Shown: positions 52,849 through 62,752, counted from the first letter of the stretch. The stretch: 64,000 nucleotides of DNA from Bradyrhizobium sp. ISRA430 (GCF_029909975.1 NZ_CP094516.1:6302501-6366500); one strand, 5' to 3'. Made by a program: numbers and translations. Notes: a model not told the origin generated them from the sequence alone.

Positions 52849-53454
52849 CTAACGCGGCCTCAACACCAGATCGACCAGGCTCCGCGCATAGGCCGGCGTG
52901 ATCGGGGCGATGCCGAAGACGTAGCGGTAGAACAGGCTGCCGTAGATGGCATCGTAGAGGTCTTCGGCCGGACCTTCGGCCATGATGCTGCCGTCCACCT
53001 GGCCTGCGGCGATCATCTCCACCAACGCATCGCGGCGGAACTGCAGATAGCGTGCATAGAACAGCTCCGCCGATCCGGTCTTCGAGATGCATTCGGAGAT
53101 CACCGCGAGCTGCACCTTGCCGAACTCGCCTTGCAACGCCTCGGCATAGGCCGAAGCATGGCGACGGGCTCGCGCCGCGTGCGTGCCGGAAGTCGCCGGC
53201 GGCAGTGGCAGCATTTGCGCGGCGTGGTGAAGGAAGGCGTCGATCAGGAGCGCTTCGCGCGACGGCCACCATTTGTAGATCGTCATCTTGGAGACGTTGG
53301 AGCGGCGCGCGACCGCGTCGATGGTGGTGGCAGCAAGGCCCGTCGCCGCCATCAGCGTGTAGGCGCTTTCGAGGATGGCATTGGTGGTCTCGACCGAGCG
53401 GGGGCGGCCACGCCGCGGCGCCGTGTCAGCCGCTTCACTCGTGCCTTTCGCCAT
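52849..53454 (-). CDS. TetR-family transcriptional regulator
   Basis: This 201-residue regulator begins after a basic leader (APRRGRPRS). It has a TetR helix-turn-helix (ILESAYTLMAATGLAATTID, RRSNVSKMTIYKWWPSREALLIDAF at about 27-70) and an all-helical C-terminal domain. GAGG precedes the ATG that gives MAKGTSEAADTAP; the longer frame upstream is Arg/Ala-rich and unlikely. It is convergent with the desaturase and is the natural candidate to bind the perfect 27-bp palindrome ahead of the hydrolase-desaturase pair. No such palindrome precedes its own gene. Confidence 0.88.
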   Translation of the reverse strand: MAKGTSEAADTAPRRGRPRSVETTNAILESAYTLMAATGLAATTIDAVARRSNVSKMTIYKWWPSREALLIDAFLHHAAQMLPLPPATSGTHAARARRHASAYAEALQGEFGKVQLAVISECISKTGSAELFYARYLQFRRDALVEMIAAGQVDGSIMAEGPAEDLYDAIYGSLFYRYVFGIAPITPAYARSLVDLVLRPR

Positions 53455-53561
53455 GGCCTCGCCCGGTCCTGTTGCGCGGCGCCGCCGTCGCGCTGCGGCC
53501 GCTCCGCTCGGCATAGCGCAGCCGCTGCGCCCGGCCTAGCGGAAATCGCGAAGCCTTGCGG

Positions 53562-54704
53562 CTAGGCGCGCTGCCGCAAGGCTGCGGGCAGGTCCTGCCG
53601 CTTCGACCAGGAGATGTAATAGGCGACCGCGGTCATGGCGGCGAAGCCGGCGAGGCTCACCACGATCTGCATCACCACCAGATTGGGCCCGGTGATCAGG
53701 ACGAGGTGGCCGGCAAACGACAGGAACACGCCGACGCAGAACACCGCGAGCCACTCCTCGCCGCATCTGATGACCGGCTGCAGCGACTTCCATTGCAAGG
53801 CCGGATGGTCGGCCCGCACCAGATGCGCGGCGAGGAAGGCGAGTGCGAGGAAATGCACCACGCGGTAAGGCGCGAGGTTCTCCCGGTCGGTCAGCGTGAT
53901 GCCGTTGAGCAAGACATCCGGCAGGTATGCGGCAAGCGCCGGCGAATGCCGCATCAGCATTACCGCCATCGCGAACAGGAGATAGGCGCCCGCGAGCACG
54001 CGCAACCAGGCCATGCCGTGCAGTGCGCGGCTGGGCGCGCCGGTCACGGCGAACCAGCCGCCCAGCACCATCAGCATCTGCCAGCAGAACGGATTGAAGG
54101 TCCATTCCTGGTCCGGATAGAGGCGAAAGCTCCAGTCGAACCAGCGCGCGGCGACATACAAGGCGACCGAAGCGGCAAGCATCAGGTTCGGGCGCCGCAA
54201 CAGACCCCACAACGCGAGCGGAAAGAATGCCATCAGCGGGATCATCAGTTGCAAGAGGTCGAGGTTCAGCGGTTCCTCCTGCAGCACCAGCCCGCGCACC
54301 AGGATTCGCAGCGGATGCTCAAGGATGCCGGAGATGTTGTATTCGTGGATGATCTCCGGCGCCATCGATTGCGAGGCGACATAGGCGATGGCGTCGATGT
54401 AGATCACGAACAGCACGACATAGGCGGCATAGAGCCGCCAGACGCGGCGGAAGATCCGCGTCACCGCGACGACGTAGCCGCGTTCCACTGCCATCTTGGC
54501 GTGGATGATGGCAACGCCATAGCCGACCACGAACACAAAAAGGTCGGCGGCGCCGCTGAAGCCGAAATTACGCAATGTCAGCAGGTTGGCAACATTGTTC
54601 GGGATGTGGTCGATGAAAATCGACCAGTTGGCAATCCCGAGCGTCAAATAGAGCCGGGCATCGTGCTGAAATGCGGCGAGGTTCGCCTTGACCGACGGTT
54701 TCAT
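53562..54704 (-). CDS. opgC: OpgC-family protein (acyltransferase-like membrane protein)
   Basis: This 380-residue protein of about ten helices belongs to the OpgC/acyltransferase-3-like group. The N-terminus has IANWSIFIDHIPNNVANLLTLRNFGFSGAADLFVFVVGY, the diagnostic first two helices with conserved Asp-His; later helices include EWTFNPFCWQMLMVLGGWF. OpgC in other bacteria adds succinyl groups to periplasmic glucans. Many alphaproteobacterial members have other, undefined acyl targets, so the symbol is by family only. It stands alone between the TetR gene and an MFS transporter. Confidence 0.88.
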   Translation of the reverse strand: MKPSVKANLAAFQHDARLYLTLGIANWSIFIDHIPNNVANLLTLRNFGFSGAADLFVFVVGYGVAIIHAKMAVERGYVVAVTRIFRRVWRLYAAYVVLFVIYIDAIAYVASQSMAPEIIHEYNISGILEHPLRILVRGLVLQEEPLNLDLLQLMIPLMAFFPLALWGLLRRPNLMLAASVALYVAARWFDWSFRLYPDQEWTFNPFCWQMLMVLGGWFAVTGAPSRALHGMAWLRVLAGAYLLFAMAVMLMRHSPALAAYLPDVLLNGITLTDRENLAPYRVVHFLALAFLAAHLVRADHPALQWKSLQPVIRCGEEWLAVFCVGVFLSFAGHLVLITGPNLVVMQIVVSLAGFAAMTAVAYYISWSKRQDLPAALRQRA

Positions 54705-54891
54705 CGCAAAAAATGGCGTTTGGAATCAGGGGCGCTGCTTTTAGCGGCAACGATCGCCCTATCCGAGTAGCGATTGCGTGAACGCAGGCCCGGCTCGTTC
54801 GGGGACGAAAAATTTCGCGCATCGACCTGTCGATTTCCCGCAACCCCGTTCGTCTTGCAGCCAGCGCAACTTCTGCAAAAGGGGAAACGAC

Positions 54892-56091
54892 ATGAGCTCC
54901 TATCGTTGGATGATCGTGGCCTGCGGGGCCCTGATGACCTGCGTCGGCATCGGCGCGATGTTCTCGCTCGCGGTCTATCTTCAACCGATGTCGGTCGACA
55001 CCGGCTGGTCGCGGACCGGCATTTCGAGTGCCATGACGATCGACTTCCTGGTGATGGGCGCCGCCGGCTTCGGCTGGGGCGCGCTGTCGGATCGCATCGG
55101 CCCGCGCGCGGTGACGCTGGCCGGCGCGTGCCTGCTCGGGCTCGGCCTCGTGCTGGCGAGCGGGACGACGTCGCTGATCTCGTTTCAGCTCACCTATGGC
55201 GTGCTGGTCGGGCTTGCGGCCGGCGCCTTCTTCGCGCCGATGATCGCAGCCGCCACCGGCTGGTTCGAGCCCAAGCGCAGGAGCCTTGCGGTGTCGCTGG
55301 TTTCCGCCGGTATGGGCGTTGCGCCGATGACGATTTCGCCGTTCGCACGCTACTTGATCTCGACTTATGATTGGCGCACGGCGATGATGACGATCGGCAT
55401 CGCCGCGTGGGTCCTGCTGATCCCAACCGCGCTGCTCGTGCGGCGCGCACCGGTGGAGCGAGCATCAGGTCCAGCGCGCGCCGTCGACGAGCCCAAGCTC
55501 AGCGTCGGAGAGGCGCTGCGCTCGCCGCAGTTCATCGTGCTCGCGCTCACCTTCTTCCTGTGCTGCGGCGCGCATTCGGGTCCGATCTTCCACATGGTGA
55601 GCTACGCGATCGGCTGCGGCATCGCTCCGCTCGCGGCGGTGTCGATCTACAGCGTCGAAGGCCTGTCCGGACTCGGCGGGCGCCTGCTGCTTGGTCTGCT
55701 CGCCGATCGTTTCGGTGCAAAGCCCGTGCTGATCTCGGGGCTCCTGGTGCAATCCCTATGCATCGCGGCCTATCTGTTCGTGAACCGGCTCGAGGCGTTC
55801 TATGCGATCGCCGTCGTGTTCGGCACGGCCTATGGCGGCGTGATGCCGCTCTATGCGGTGCTGGCGCGGGAATCTTTCGGCCAGCGCATCATGGGCACCG
55901 TGTTCGGCGCCATGACCATGGTCTCGGCGATCGGGATGGCTTTCGGCCCCTGGGCCGGCGGGCGCATCTTCGATGCCAACAATAGCTATGCCTGGCTCTA
56001 TCTCGGTGCCTCCGGCGTCGCGCTCGCGGCCGTGCTGGTGGCGCTGGTGTTCTCGCCGCGACGCGAGGAGCGGCTACTTCAGCCGGCGTGA
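54892..56091 (+). CDS. MFS transporter, OFA/monocarboxylate-like
   Basis: This 399-residue protein has twelve helices. It opens RWMIVACGALMTCVGIGAMFSLAVYLQPM, with the loop motif GWGALSDRIGPRAVTLAG after helix 2 and ARESFGQRIMGTVFGAMTM in the C-terminal half. These features match the oxalate/formate and monocarboxylate branch. The substrate is probably a small carboxylate, which is inference. AAGGGGAAAC precedes the ATG giving MSSYRW; a longer frame begins in non-coding sequence. Confidence 0.9.
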   Translation: MSSYRWMIVACGALMTCVGIGAMFSLAVYLQPMSVDTGWSRTGISSAMTIDFLVMGAAGFGWGALSDRIGPRAVTLAGACLLGLGLVLASGTTSLISFQLTYGVLVGLAAGAFFAPMIAAATGWFEPKRRSLAVSLVSAGMGVAPMTISPFARYLISTYDWRTAMMTIGIAAWVLLIPTALLVRRAPVERASGPARAVDEPKLSVGEALRSPQFIVLALTFFLCCGAHSGPIFHMVSYAIGCGIAPLAAVSIYSVEGLSGLGGRLLLGLLADRFGAKPVLISGLLVQSLCIAAYLFVNRLEAFYAIAVVFGTAYGGVMPLYAVLARESFGQRIMGTVFGAMTMVSAIGMAFGPWAGGRIFDANNSYAWLYLGASGVALAAVLVALVFSPRREERLLQPA

Positions 56092-56217
56092 TCGTCCGGC
56101 TTGCGATACGACCGCGCAGGCGTCCTGTCGCCTGCGCTACATGGCCCGGCCGCGGTCCTCTATGGGCGGGCGCCGCCGGCCGGGGGCGGGGGAGGGGCAG
56201 CTTCCTCATCACATCCT

Positions 56218-56250
56218 CTTGATCCCCCGTCCCCTCGCGCTATATCCCGG
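56218..56250 (+). promoter_or_regulatory. candidate RpoH heat-shock promoter of htpG
   Basis: CTTG, a 17-base spacer, then GCTATAT closely matches the alphaproteobacterial sigma-32 pattern CTTG-N17/18-CYTATNT. It lies 33 to 65 bases before the htpG ATG, correct for a heat-shock gene. Confidence 0.7.
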
Positions 56251-56282
56251 TTTTCTCCTCTTCGATTTGACCGGGTAAACGC

Positions 56283-58160
56283 ATGACGACCACAGATACG
56301 GCTGCGCATACGCAGCCCTTCCAGGCCGAGGTTTCCGAGCTCCTGCACCTGATGGTGCACTCCGTCTATTCGGAGACCGACATCTTCCTGCGCGAGCTCG
56401 TCTCCAACGCCTCGGACGCCTGCGACAAGCTCCGCTACGAGGCGATTGCCAATCCGGCGCTCCTGGGCGAGGGCGACGCCCTCAAGATCCGCATTGTTCC
56501 GAACAAGACCGCCAGGACGCTCACGATCGCCGACAACGGCATCGGCATGGAGCGGCAGGAGCTGATCGACCATCTCGGCACCATCGCCCGCTCCGGCACC
56601 AAGGCCTTCGTAGCGAAGCTGAAAGAGGCCAAGGACGGCCTCGGGCTGATCGGTCAGTTCGGCGTCGGCTTCTATTCAGCCTTCATGGTGGCCGAGAAGA
56701 TCGTCGTCATCAGCCACCGTGCCGGCGAGAGCGACGTCTGGACCTGGACGTCCTCCGGCGGCTCCGGCTTCGAGATCGCCCGTGCGGGCGAGGAGGACGC
56801 CGCCCGCGTGAGGCGCGGCACCGAGATCGTCCTGCACCTGAAGGACGATGCCAAGAAATACCTCGAGACCTACGAGATCGAGCGCGTCGTCGGCGCCTAT
56901 TCCGACAACATCCTCTTTCCGATCGAGCTCGTGCCGGAAGAGGGCGAGCCGCGCCAGATTAATTCGGCGAGCGCGCTGTGGCAGCGATCGAAATCCGAGC
57001 TGACGGCGGAAGACTACAAGAAGGCCTATCAGCAAATCGCGCCCGCTTTCGACGATCCCGCGATGACGCTGCACTATCGCGCTGAGGGCCGCTATTCCTA
57101 CGCGGTACTGCTGTTCGCGCCGTCGACAAAGCCATTCGACCTGTTCGAGCCCTCACGCAAGGGCCGCGTCAAGCTCTATGTCCGCCGCGTCTTCATCACC
57201 GATGATGCCGACCTGTTGCCCGGCTATCTGCGGTTTATCCGCGGCGTCGTCGACAGCGAGGATTTGCCGCTCAACATCTCCCGAGAGATGCTCCAGAACA
57301 ATCCGCAGCTCGCGCAGATCCGGAAGGCGGTGGCGACCCGCGTCGTCAACGAGCTCGAAAGCCTCGCCGAGAAGGACGCGGAGAACTTCACCAAGATCTG
57401 GGACGCCTTCGGCGCGGTGTTGAAAGAGGGCATCTACGAGGACTTCGAGCGCCGCGAAAAGCTGCTCGCGTTGTCGCGCTTCACCACCACCTCCGGCGAG
57501 AAGCGCTCGCTCAAGGACGTCGTCGCCGCCTTCAAGCCCAACCAGACCGAGATCTACTATCTCGTCGGCGACAGCATCGAGCGGCTGAAGTCCAGTCCGC
57601 GGCTCGAGGCGGCGACTGCGCGGGGCATCGAGGTGCTGCTGCTCTCCGATCCTGTCGATGCCTTCTGGACCTCGATGCCGATGGAGTTCGACGGCAAGCC
57701 GCTAAAGTCGCTGAGCCAGGGCGATCTCAACCTCGACCTGATCCCGCGCGTCGACGAGAAAGACGAGGCCAAGAAGGACGAGCCGGCCGCCGATGAGGCT
57801 GCCACCATCGCCGTGATCAAGGCTTCGCTCGGCGAGCGCGTCAGCGACGTCAAGGCGTCCACGCGCCTGACCGCCTCCGCCTCTTGCCTCGTCGCCAGCA
57901 CCGAGGGCCCGAGCCGCGAGCTCGAGCGTATCCTGGCGCAGCAGAACCGCGGCATGCGTACCAAGCCGATCCTCGAGATCAACCTGCGCCATCCGATGGT
58001 TGCGGCGATCACCCGGGCCCAGGCCGGCTCCAAGCTGGTCGACGACCTCAGCCTGCTGCTGCTCGAGCAGGCACAGATCCTCGACGGCGAACTACCGGAA
58101 GACCCAGCCGCCTTCGCCACCCGGTTGAACCGGCTGGTGCTGCAGGGGCTGGGCAGTTAG
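56283..58160 (+). CDS. htpG: molecular chaperone HtpG (Hsp90)
   Basis: This 625-residue chaperone has the Hsp90 ATPase domain: catalytic Glu38 and Asn42 in [19 protein letters not shown], Asp84 in IADNGIGM, the lid segment [12 protein letters not shown], and [15 protein letters not shown] middle domain follows ([20 protein letters not shown], the catalytic-loop Arg in [10 protein letters not shown]). The C-terminal dimerisation domain ends [10 protein letters not shown]. Length is standard for bacterial HtpG. An RpoH-type promoter is placed correctly upstream. It is cytoplasmic and acts on client proteins under heat and oxidative stress. Confidence 0.97.
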   Translation: MTTTDTAAHTQPFQAEVSELLHLMVHSVYSETDIFLRELVSNASDACDKLRYEAIANPALLGEGDALKIRIVPNKTARTLTIADNGIGMERQELIDHLGTIARSGTKAFVAKLKEAKDGLGLIGQFGVGFYSAFMVAEKIVVISHRAGESDVWTWTSSGGSGFEIARAGEEDAARVRRGTEIVLHLKDDAKKYLETYEIERVVGAYSDNILFPIELVPEEGEPRQINSASALWQRSKSELTAEDYKKAYQQIAPAFDDPAMTLHYRAEGRYSYAVLLFAPSTKPFDLFEPSRKGRVKLYVRRVFITDDADLLPGYLRFIRGVVDSEDLPLNISREMLQNNPQLAQIRKAVATRVVNELESLAEKDAENFTKIWDAFGAVLKEGIYEDFERREKLLALSRFTTTSGEKRSLKDVVAAFKPNQTEIYYLVGDSIERLKSSPRLEAATARGIEVLLLSDPVDAFWTSMPMEFDGKPLKSLSQGDLNLDLIPRVDEKDEAKKDEPAADEAATIAVIKASLGERVSDVKASTRLTASASCLVASTEGPSRELERILAQQNRGMRTKPILEINLRHPMVAAITRAQAGSKLVDDLSLLLLEQAQILDGELPEDPAAFATRLNRLVLQGLGS

Positions 58161-58470
58161 CTGCCGTAGCCGAACGCTATCGCCGCGCGTCCGGCTGCGC
58201 TCCTTCCCCCTTGCCGGGGAGAGGGGTGGCCCGGCAAAAGGTATCCGTCGTCTTCCCGAAAAACGCAGCGTAATTCGTCCAACAGAGAGAGCGTGCCGTG
58301 TGGCACCCTCTCCCTAGCCCTCCCCCGCAAGGGGGGAGGGAACGCATCTCGCGTCTCTTCACTCGTCATTGCGAGGAGCAAAGCGACGAAGCAATGCGGG
58401 ACTACTTCCGCGGAGACAGTCTGGAATGCTTCGCTGCGCTCGCAATGACGGAGCCGGTGGCACGCCGCCC
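58161..58470. repeat. gap filled by two repeat elements
   Basis: At about 58195-58345 CTTCCCCCTTGCCGGGGAG leads to CGTGCCGTGTGGCACCC and ends CCCTCCCCCCTTGCG-type inverse sequence; a close relative lies at 62753. At 58367-58450 a GTCATTGCGAG element ends GCAATGACGG, like that at 10540. No gene is present. Confidence 0.75.
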
Positions 58471-61400
58471 TTACTCCGCCGCATCCTTCCGCTCCTCGCG
58501 CTCCACCTTCACCTCCGGCTTCTTCTCCATCCAGCGTAACAGCAGGTTGGAGAAGCGGTCGAGATAGAGATAGACGACCGGCGTCGTGAACAAGGTCAGT
58601 GCCTGGCTCACCAGCAGGCCGCCGACCATGGCATAGCCGAGCGGCTGGCGGATCTCGGCGCCGGTGCCGCTGCCGAGCATCAAGGGAACGCCGCCGAGCA
58701 GGGCCGCCATCGTCGTCATCATGATCGGGCGGAAGCGCAACAGCGCCGCCTGGCGGATCGACTGCTCCGGCGTCAGATGCTGCTCGCGCTCGGCGGCGAT
58801 CGCGAAGTCCACCATCATGATGCCGTTCTTCTTGACGATGCCGATCAGAAGGATGATGCCGATCAGGGCGATGAGGCTGAAATCGAAGCCGAAGATCATC
58901 AGGATCGCGATCGCGCCGACGCCGGCCGACGGCAGCGTGGAGAGGATGGTCAGCGGGTGGATGTAGCTCTCATAGAGCACGCCCAGGACCAGGTAGACCA
59001 CAACGAGCGCGGCGAGGATCAGCATCGGCACGCTGCTCAGCGATTGCTGGAACGCCTGCGCGGTGCCTTGGAAGGCTGTCGCCAACGTCGGCGGCGCGCC
59101 CATGTCGCCGACGGCGCGCAGCACCGCGTCGGTCGCCTGTCCCAGCGCCACGCCCTCGGCGAGGTTGAAGCTGATCGTCACCGCCGGAAACTGGCCCTGA
59201 TGCGCGATCGCGAGCGGCCGCACCGGCTCGTTGGTCCAGGTGCAGATAACCGAGAGCGGCACCTGCTCGCCGGTCAGCGGCGACTTGATGTAGACCTTGT
59301 CGAGCGTGTCGAGCTTGCCCTGCAGGTCGGGCGTGATCTCGAGGATCACGTGATAGCTGTTGGTCTGGGTGAAATACTGCGCGACCTGGCGCTGCCCGAA
59401 CGCGTCGTAGAGCGTGTCGTCGATGAGCTGCGGCTGGATGCCGTAGCGCGAGGCGGTGTCGCGATTGATCGTGAGCTGCAGCGTCGTGCCCTCGGTCTGC
59501 TGGTCGGTGGCGACGTCACGGAGCTGCGGTAGACTCTTCATGCTCGCCAGGATCTTCGGCGCCCACTCGTTCAGCTCGGCGAGATTGGCGTCCTGTAGCG
59601 TAAACTCGAACTGCGTGCGGGTCGCGCGGCCGCCGAGGCGCACGTCCTGCGAGGCCTGCATGTAGAGGCGGGCGCCCTCGACTTCGGCGAGCTTCGGCCG
59701 TAGCCGTGCGATGATCGCTTGCGCATTGGCATCGCGCTCCGCGATCGGCTTCAGCGTGATGTACATGCGTCCCGAGTTCAGCGCCGTGCCGCCGCCGCCG
59801 ATGAACATCGCAATCGATTCGACGGCGGGGTCGGCCTGCACGATCGCGTTGAGCTCTTCCTGTCGCCGCTTCATCTCGGTGAAGGAGATGTCCTGCGGCA
59901 TCTCGGAGACCGCTGTCAGGAAGCCGTTGTCCTGCTGCGGGAAGAAGCCTTTCGGGATCAGGATAAACAGCCCGGCCGAGAGCGCGACGGTGGCGAAGAA
60001 GATGAGAAGCGTCACGAAGCTGTGCCGCAGCGCGAGGTCCAGCCCGCGCTCATAGCTGCCGAGCAGGCGCTCGAACATCCGCTCGCTCCACTGGTAGAAG
60101 CGGCCGTGCCGGGCCTCCTGGTCGGCGCGCAGAAAGCGCGAGGCCATCATCGGCGTCAGCGTCAGTGACACCACCAGCGAGACGAAGATCGCCATCGACA
60201 GCGTCACCGCGAATTCGCGGAACAGCCGGCCGATGATGCCGCCCATCAGCAAGAGCGGGATCAGCACTGCGATCAGCGAAATGCTGATCGAGACGATGGT
60301 GAAGCCGATCTCGGCCGCGCCCTTGTAGGCGGCGGCGAGCGGTCTCTCACCTCGCTCGACATAGCGCGTGATGTTCTCCAGCATCACGATGGCATCGTCG
60401 ACGACGAAGCCGACCGCGATCGTCAGAGCCATCAGCGAGAGATTGTCCAGCGAGTAGCCGAACACCCACATCAGCGAGCAGGCCCCGAGCAGCGCCAGCG
60501 GCACGGTAATGCTCGGGATGATCGTGGCCCAGAAGCTGCGCAGGAAGATGAAGATCACCATCACCACCAGCGCGATGGTGATCATGAGCGTGATCTGCAC
60601 GTCCTCGACCGCGGCGCGAATGGTGATGGTACGATCGCTGATGATCTTGATCTTGATCGCAGGCGGGATCGCCGCGATCAGCCGCGGCAGTTGCGCCTTG
60701 ATGCGGTCGACGGTCTCGATGACGTTGGCGCCGGGCTGCTTGAAGATGACCAGGAACACGCCGCGCTGGCCGTCGGCCCAGGCCGCGGTCTTCATGTCCT
60801 CCGGCCCGGCCACCGCCGCGCCGATGTCGCGGATCCGTAGCGGTGCGCCGTTACGATAGGCGACGATGACGTCCATCCAGTGCGCGGCCTCGAGGAGCTG
60901 GTCGTTGGCGTAGATGGTGTAGGCGCGTCGCTGACCGTCGATGTTTCCTTTCGGGCTGTCCGAGGTCGCGGTCGCGATCTGGCCGCGCACGTCCTCCAGC
61001 GACAATCCCTTGGCGACGAGCTTGGCCGGATCGACCTGGATGCGCACGGAAGGCTTCTGCTGCCCGCCGACGAACACCTGCGCCACGCCGGGAAGCTGGC
61101 TGATCTGCTGCGCGAGCTGCGCGTCGGTGCGGTCGCTGACGGTAGTCAGCGGCAGCGCGTCGGAGGTCGCCGACAGGATCATGATCGGCGAATCCGCCGG
61201 GTTGACCTTGCGATAGGTCGGCGGCGAGGGCAGGTTCTTCGGCAACTGGCCACTTGCCGCGTTGATCGCGGCCTGGACGTCGTTGGCGGCCGCGTCGATC
61301 AGGCGGTTGAGATCGAATTGGATGGTGATCGATGCCGAGCCGAGCGAGCTCGTCGAGGTCATCTGCGTGATGCCGGGGATTTGCGCGAGCTGGCGCTCGA

Positions 61401-61605
61401 GCGGCTGCGCCACCGAGGAGGCCATCGTCTCGGGGCTGCCGCCCGGAAGGGATGCGGACACCTGGATGGTCGGAAAGTCGACCTGAGGCAGCGGCGCGAC
61501 CGGCAGCAGCGGATAGGCAACGAGGCCCACGAACAGGATGCCCGCCATCAGCAGCGAGGTGCCGATCGGATAGCGGATGAACAGAGACGAGAAGCTCTCT
61601 TGCAT
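58471..61605 (-). CDS. RND efflux transporter, MdtB/MdtC-like HAE1 family
   Basis: This protein of about 1044 residues has twelve helices and two large periplasmic loops. The MdtB-type N-terminus is SFSSLFIRYPIGTSLLMAG, followed by PLPQVDFPTIQVSASLPGGS. The proton-relay Asp pair lies in AVGFVVDDAIVMLENITRY, and GFFPQQDNGFL and NGIMMVDFAIAAE are also present. The C-terminus is Lys/Glu-rich. The ATG giving MQESFSSLF is at the family edge; an ATG 14 codons earlier is also open and neither has a strong ribosome binding site. No adaptor or partner RND gene is adjacent, unlike the mdtABC operon, so it needs a partner from elsewhere. Confidence 0.92.
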   Translation of the reverse strand: MQESFSSLFIRYPIGTSLLMAGILFVGLVAYPLLPVAPLPQVDFPTIQVSASLPGGSPETMASSVAQPLERQLAQIPGITQMTSTSSLGSASITIQFDLNRLIDAAANDVQAAINAASGQLPKNLPSPPTYRKVNPADSPIMILSATSDALPLTTVSDRTDAQLAQQISQLPGVAQVFVGGQQKPSVRIQVDPAKLVAKGLSLEDVRGQIATATSDSPKGNIDGQRRAYTIYANDQLLEAAHWMDVIVAYRNGAPLRIRDIGAAVAGPEDMKTAAWADGQRGVFLVIFKQPGANVIETVDRIKAQLPRLIAAIPPAIKIKIISDRTITIRAAVEDVQITLMITIALVVMVIFIFLRSFWATIIPSITVPLALLGACSLMWVFGYSLDNLSLMALTIAVGFVVDDAIVMLENITRYVERGERPLAAAYKGAAEIGFTIVSISISLIAVLIPLLLMGGIIGRLFREFAVTLSMAIFVSLVVSLTLTPMMASRFLRADQEARHGRFYQWSERMFERLLGSYERGLDLALRHSFVTLLIFFATVALSAGLFILIPKGFFPQQDNGFLTAVSEMPQDISFTEMKRRQEELNAIVQADPAVESIAMFIGGGGTALNSGRMYITLKPIAERDANAQAIIARLRPKLAEVEGARLYMQASQDVRLGGRATRTQFEFTLQDANLAELNEWAPKILASMKSLPQLRDVATDQQTEGTTLQLTINRDTASRYGIQPQLIDDTLYDAFGQRQVAQYFTQTNSYHVILEITPDLQGKLDTLDKVYIKSPLTGEQVPLSVICTWTNEPVRPLAIAHQGQFPAVTISFNLAEGVALGQATDAVLRAVGDMGAPPTLATAFQGTAQAFQQSLSSVPMLILAALVVVYLVLGVLYESYIHPLTILSTLPSAGVGAIAILMIFGFDFSLIALIGIILLIGIVKKNGIMMVDFAIAAEREQHLTPEQSIRQAALLRFRPIMMTTMAALLGGVPLMLGSGTGAEIRQPLGYAMVGGLLVSQALTLFTTPVVYLYLDRFSNLLLRWMEKKPEVKVEREERKDAAE

Positions 61606-62033
61606 GCCCTGAAACCATCGACTGGCCAGCGCATCTTCTCCTCGCATGCGGCGGAGTCGCGCCCGAGAGCCCGAGCGCGAATGTGCGTTTCCTTCAGCCC
61701 TTATGTTTGTTGATGACCCCGGACCATCGTTGCTCCGGGGCCGGCGTTGTCTTGAGAGAGTAGTCCGTTCGCCCAGGCCTGCGAACGGAATCCTGCGCCG
61801 GATGCTTGCGACCTTTGTCGAAGGAATCGCGGCAGCGAGATATGCGTTCTATGCAGACCGATCGTGGGCCTCTTTCTTCGTTCGTGCCCCGTGTGACGCC
61901 GCGTCGCAACTTTTTCGAGCGCGCGTCACAAGCGGGAGAGGTATGTTCAGGAACGGTCGCTTTTTGCGCGGTGTTGTGCCATATCGAAATGGCATAACGC
62001 CTGCTGTCGCCAACGATTTGAGGAAAGTTTCCG
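61606..62033. other. 428-base divergent region with an inverted repeat
   Basis: No gene is supported. At 61973-61998 GTTGTGCCAT and ATGGCATAAC form an inverted repeat (9 of 10 paired) around ATCGAA, 36 bases before the first DUF3551 ATG. It may be an operator for that gene. The RND promoter should lie nearer 61610. Confidence 0.55.
61973..61998. promoter_or_regulatory. inverted repeat, candidate operator before DUF3551 pair
   Basis: Arms GTTGTGCCAT and ATGGCATAAC pair at nine of ten positions across a 6-base spacer. Spacing and symmetry fit a dimeric regulator site. No regulator gene is adjacent, so its partner is unknown. Confidence 0.55.
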
Positions 62034-62318
62034 ATGCGCCTACCGCTCCTGACCATCATGGCGATTGCCACGCTGCAGGCCGTCGCGCCGGCGAGTGCCC
62101 AGACCTACGATCCGCGCTATCCGGTCTGCATGCACGTCTATACGCCCGGCGGCTGGGGCGGCGGCGGTGACTATTACGACTGCTCCTTCACCTCGCTGCC
62201 GCAGTGCCGTGCCACGGCTTCGGGCCGCTCCGCGAGCTGCGACCTCAATCCCTACTACGCCTTCAATGAGCCCCCGCCGCCACCACCGCCGCACCGGCGC
62301 CACAAGAAGGTGTACTAG
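62034..62318 (+). CDS. DUF3551 small secreted cysteine protein, tandem copy A
   Basis: This 94-residue protein has a Sec leader of about 22 residues ending ASAQ, then Cys32, 50, 58 and 69 in the DUF3551 arrangement (YPVCMHVY, GGDYYDCSFTSLPQCRATAS, SASCDLNPYYAF). It ends with a Pro-rich, basic tail (NEPPPPPPPHRRHKKVY). GAGGAAAG precedes the ATG. The adjacent gene is a close paralogue, and the two share more with each other than with the copy near 17.7 kb. The function is unknown. Confidence 0.88.
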   Translation: MRLPLLTIMAIATLQAVAPASAQTYDPRYPVCMHVYTPGGWGGGGDYYDCSFTSLPQCRATASGRSASCDLNPYYAFNEPPPPPPPHRRHKKVY

Positions 62319-62389
62319 CGCGTACATCTTCCGATTGCGCGGGGCCCGTTGCTGATGCGGCTTCGCCTGTGCGTCACGAGGGCAAGGTC

Positions 62390-62656
62390 ATGCGCCACGC
62401 ATTCGGTTTGATCATGGCCGCCGGTGTCGTGCTGGCGGCCGCTCCAGCTCATGCGCAGACCTTCGATCCGCATTTTCCCGTCTGCATGCACGTCTATTCC
62501 GGCGGGAGCGGCGGTGGCGGCGACTGGTACGACTGCTCCTTCACTTCCCTGCCGCAATGCCGTGCGACGGCCTCAGGGCTCTCCGCAAGCTGCGATCTCA
62601 ATCCGTACTTTGCCGCCAACGAACCGCCGCGCCGCTATCGTGGGAGGCCCGACTAG
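62390..62656 (+). CDS. DUF3551 small secreted cysteine protein, tandem copy B
   Basis: This 88-residue protein has a Sec leader (HAFGLIMAAGVVLAAAPAHA, cleaved before QTF) and Cys32, 49, 57 and 68, with FPVCMHVYSGGSGGGGDWYD and SFTSLPQCRATASGLSASCD. It lacks the polyproline tail of copy A and ends NEPPRRYRGRPD. The ATG chosen follows GAGGGCAAGG; an ATG seven codons earlier is less likely. It lies 71 bases after copy A and is probably on the same transcript. Confidence 0.86.
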   Translation: MRHAFGLIMAAGVVLAAAPAHAQTFDPHFPVCMHVYSGGSGGGGDWYDCSFTSLPQCRATASGLSASCDLNPYFAANEPPRRYRGRPD

Positions 62657-62752
62657 CAACGTCGGCGTGCTCGAGACCGACATCGACGCCAAGCTCGCGC
62701 GCTGTGTCTTAGCCGATTATGATGGGGCACCGAATGAGGCGCCATACACTCG

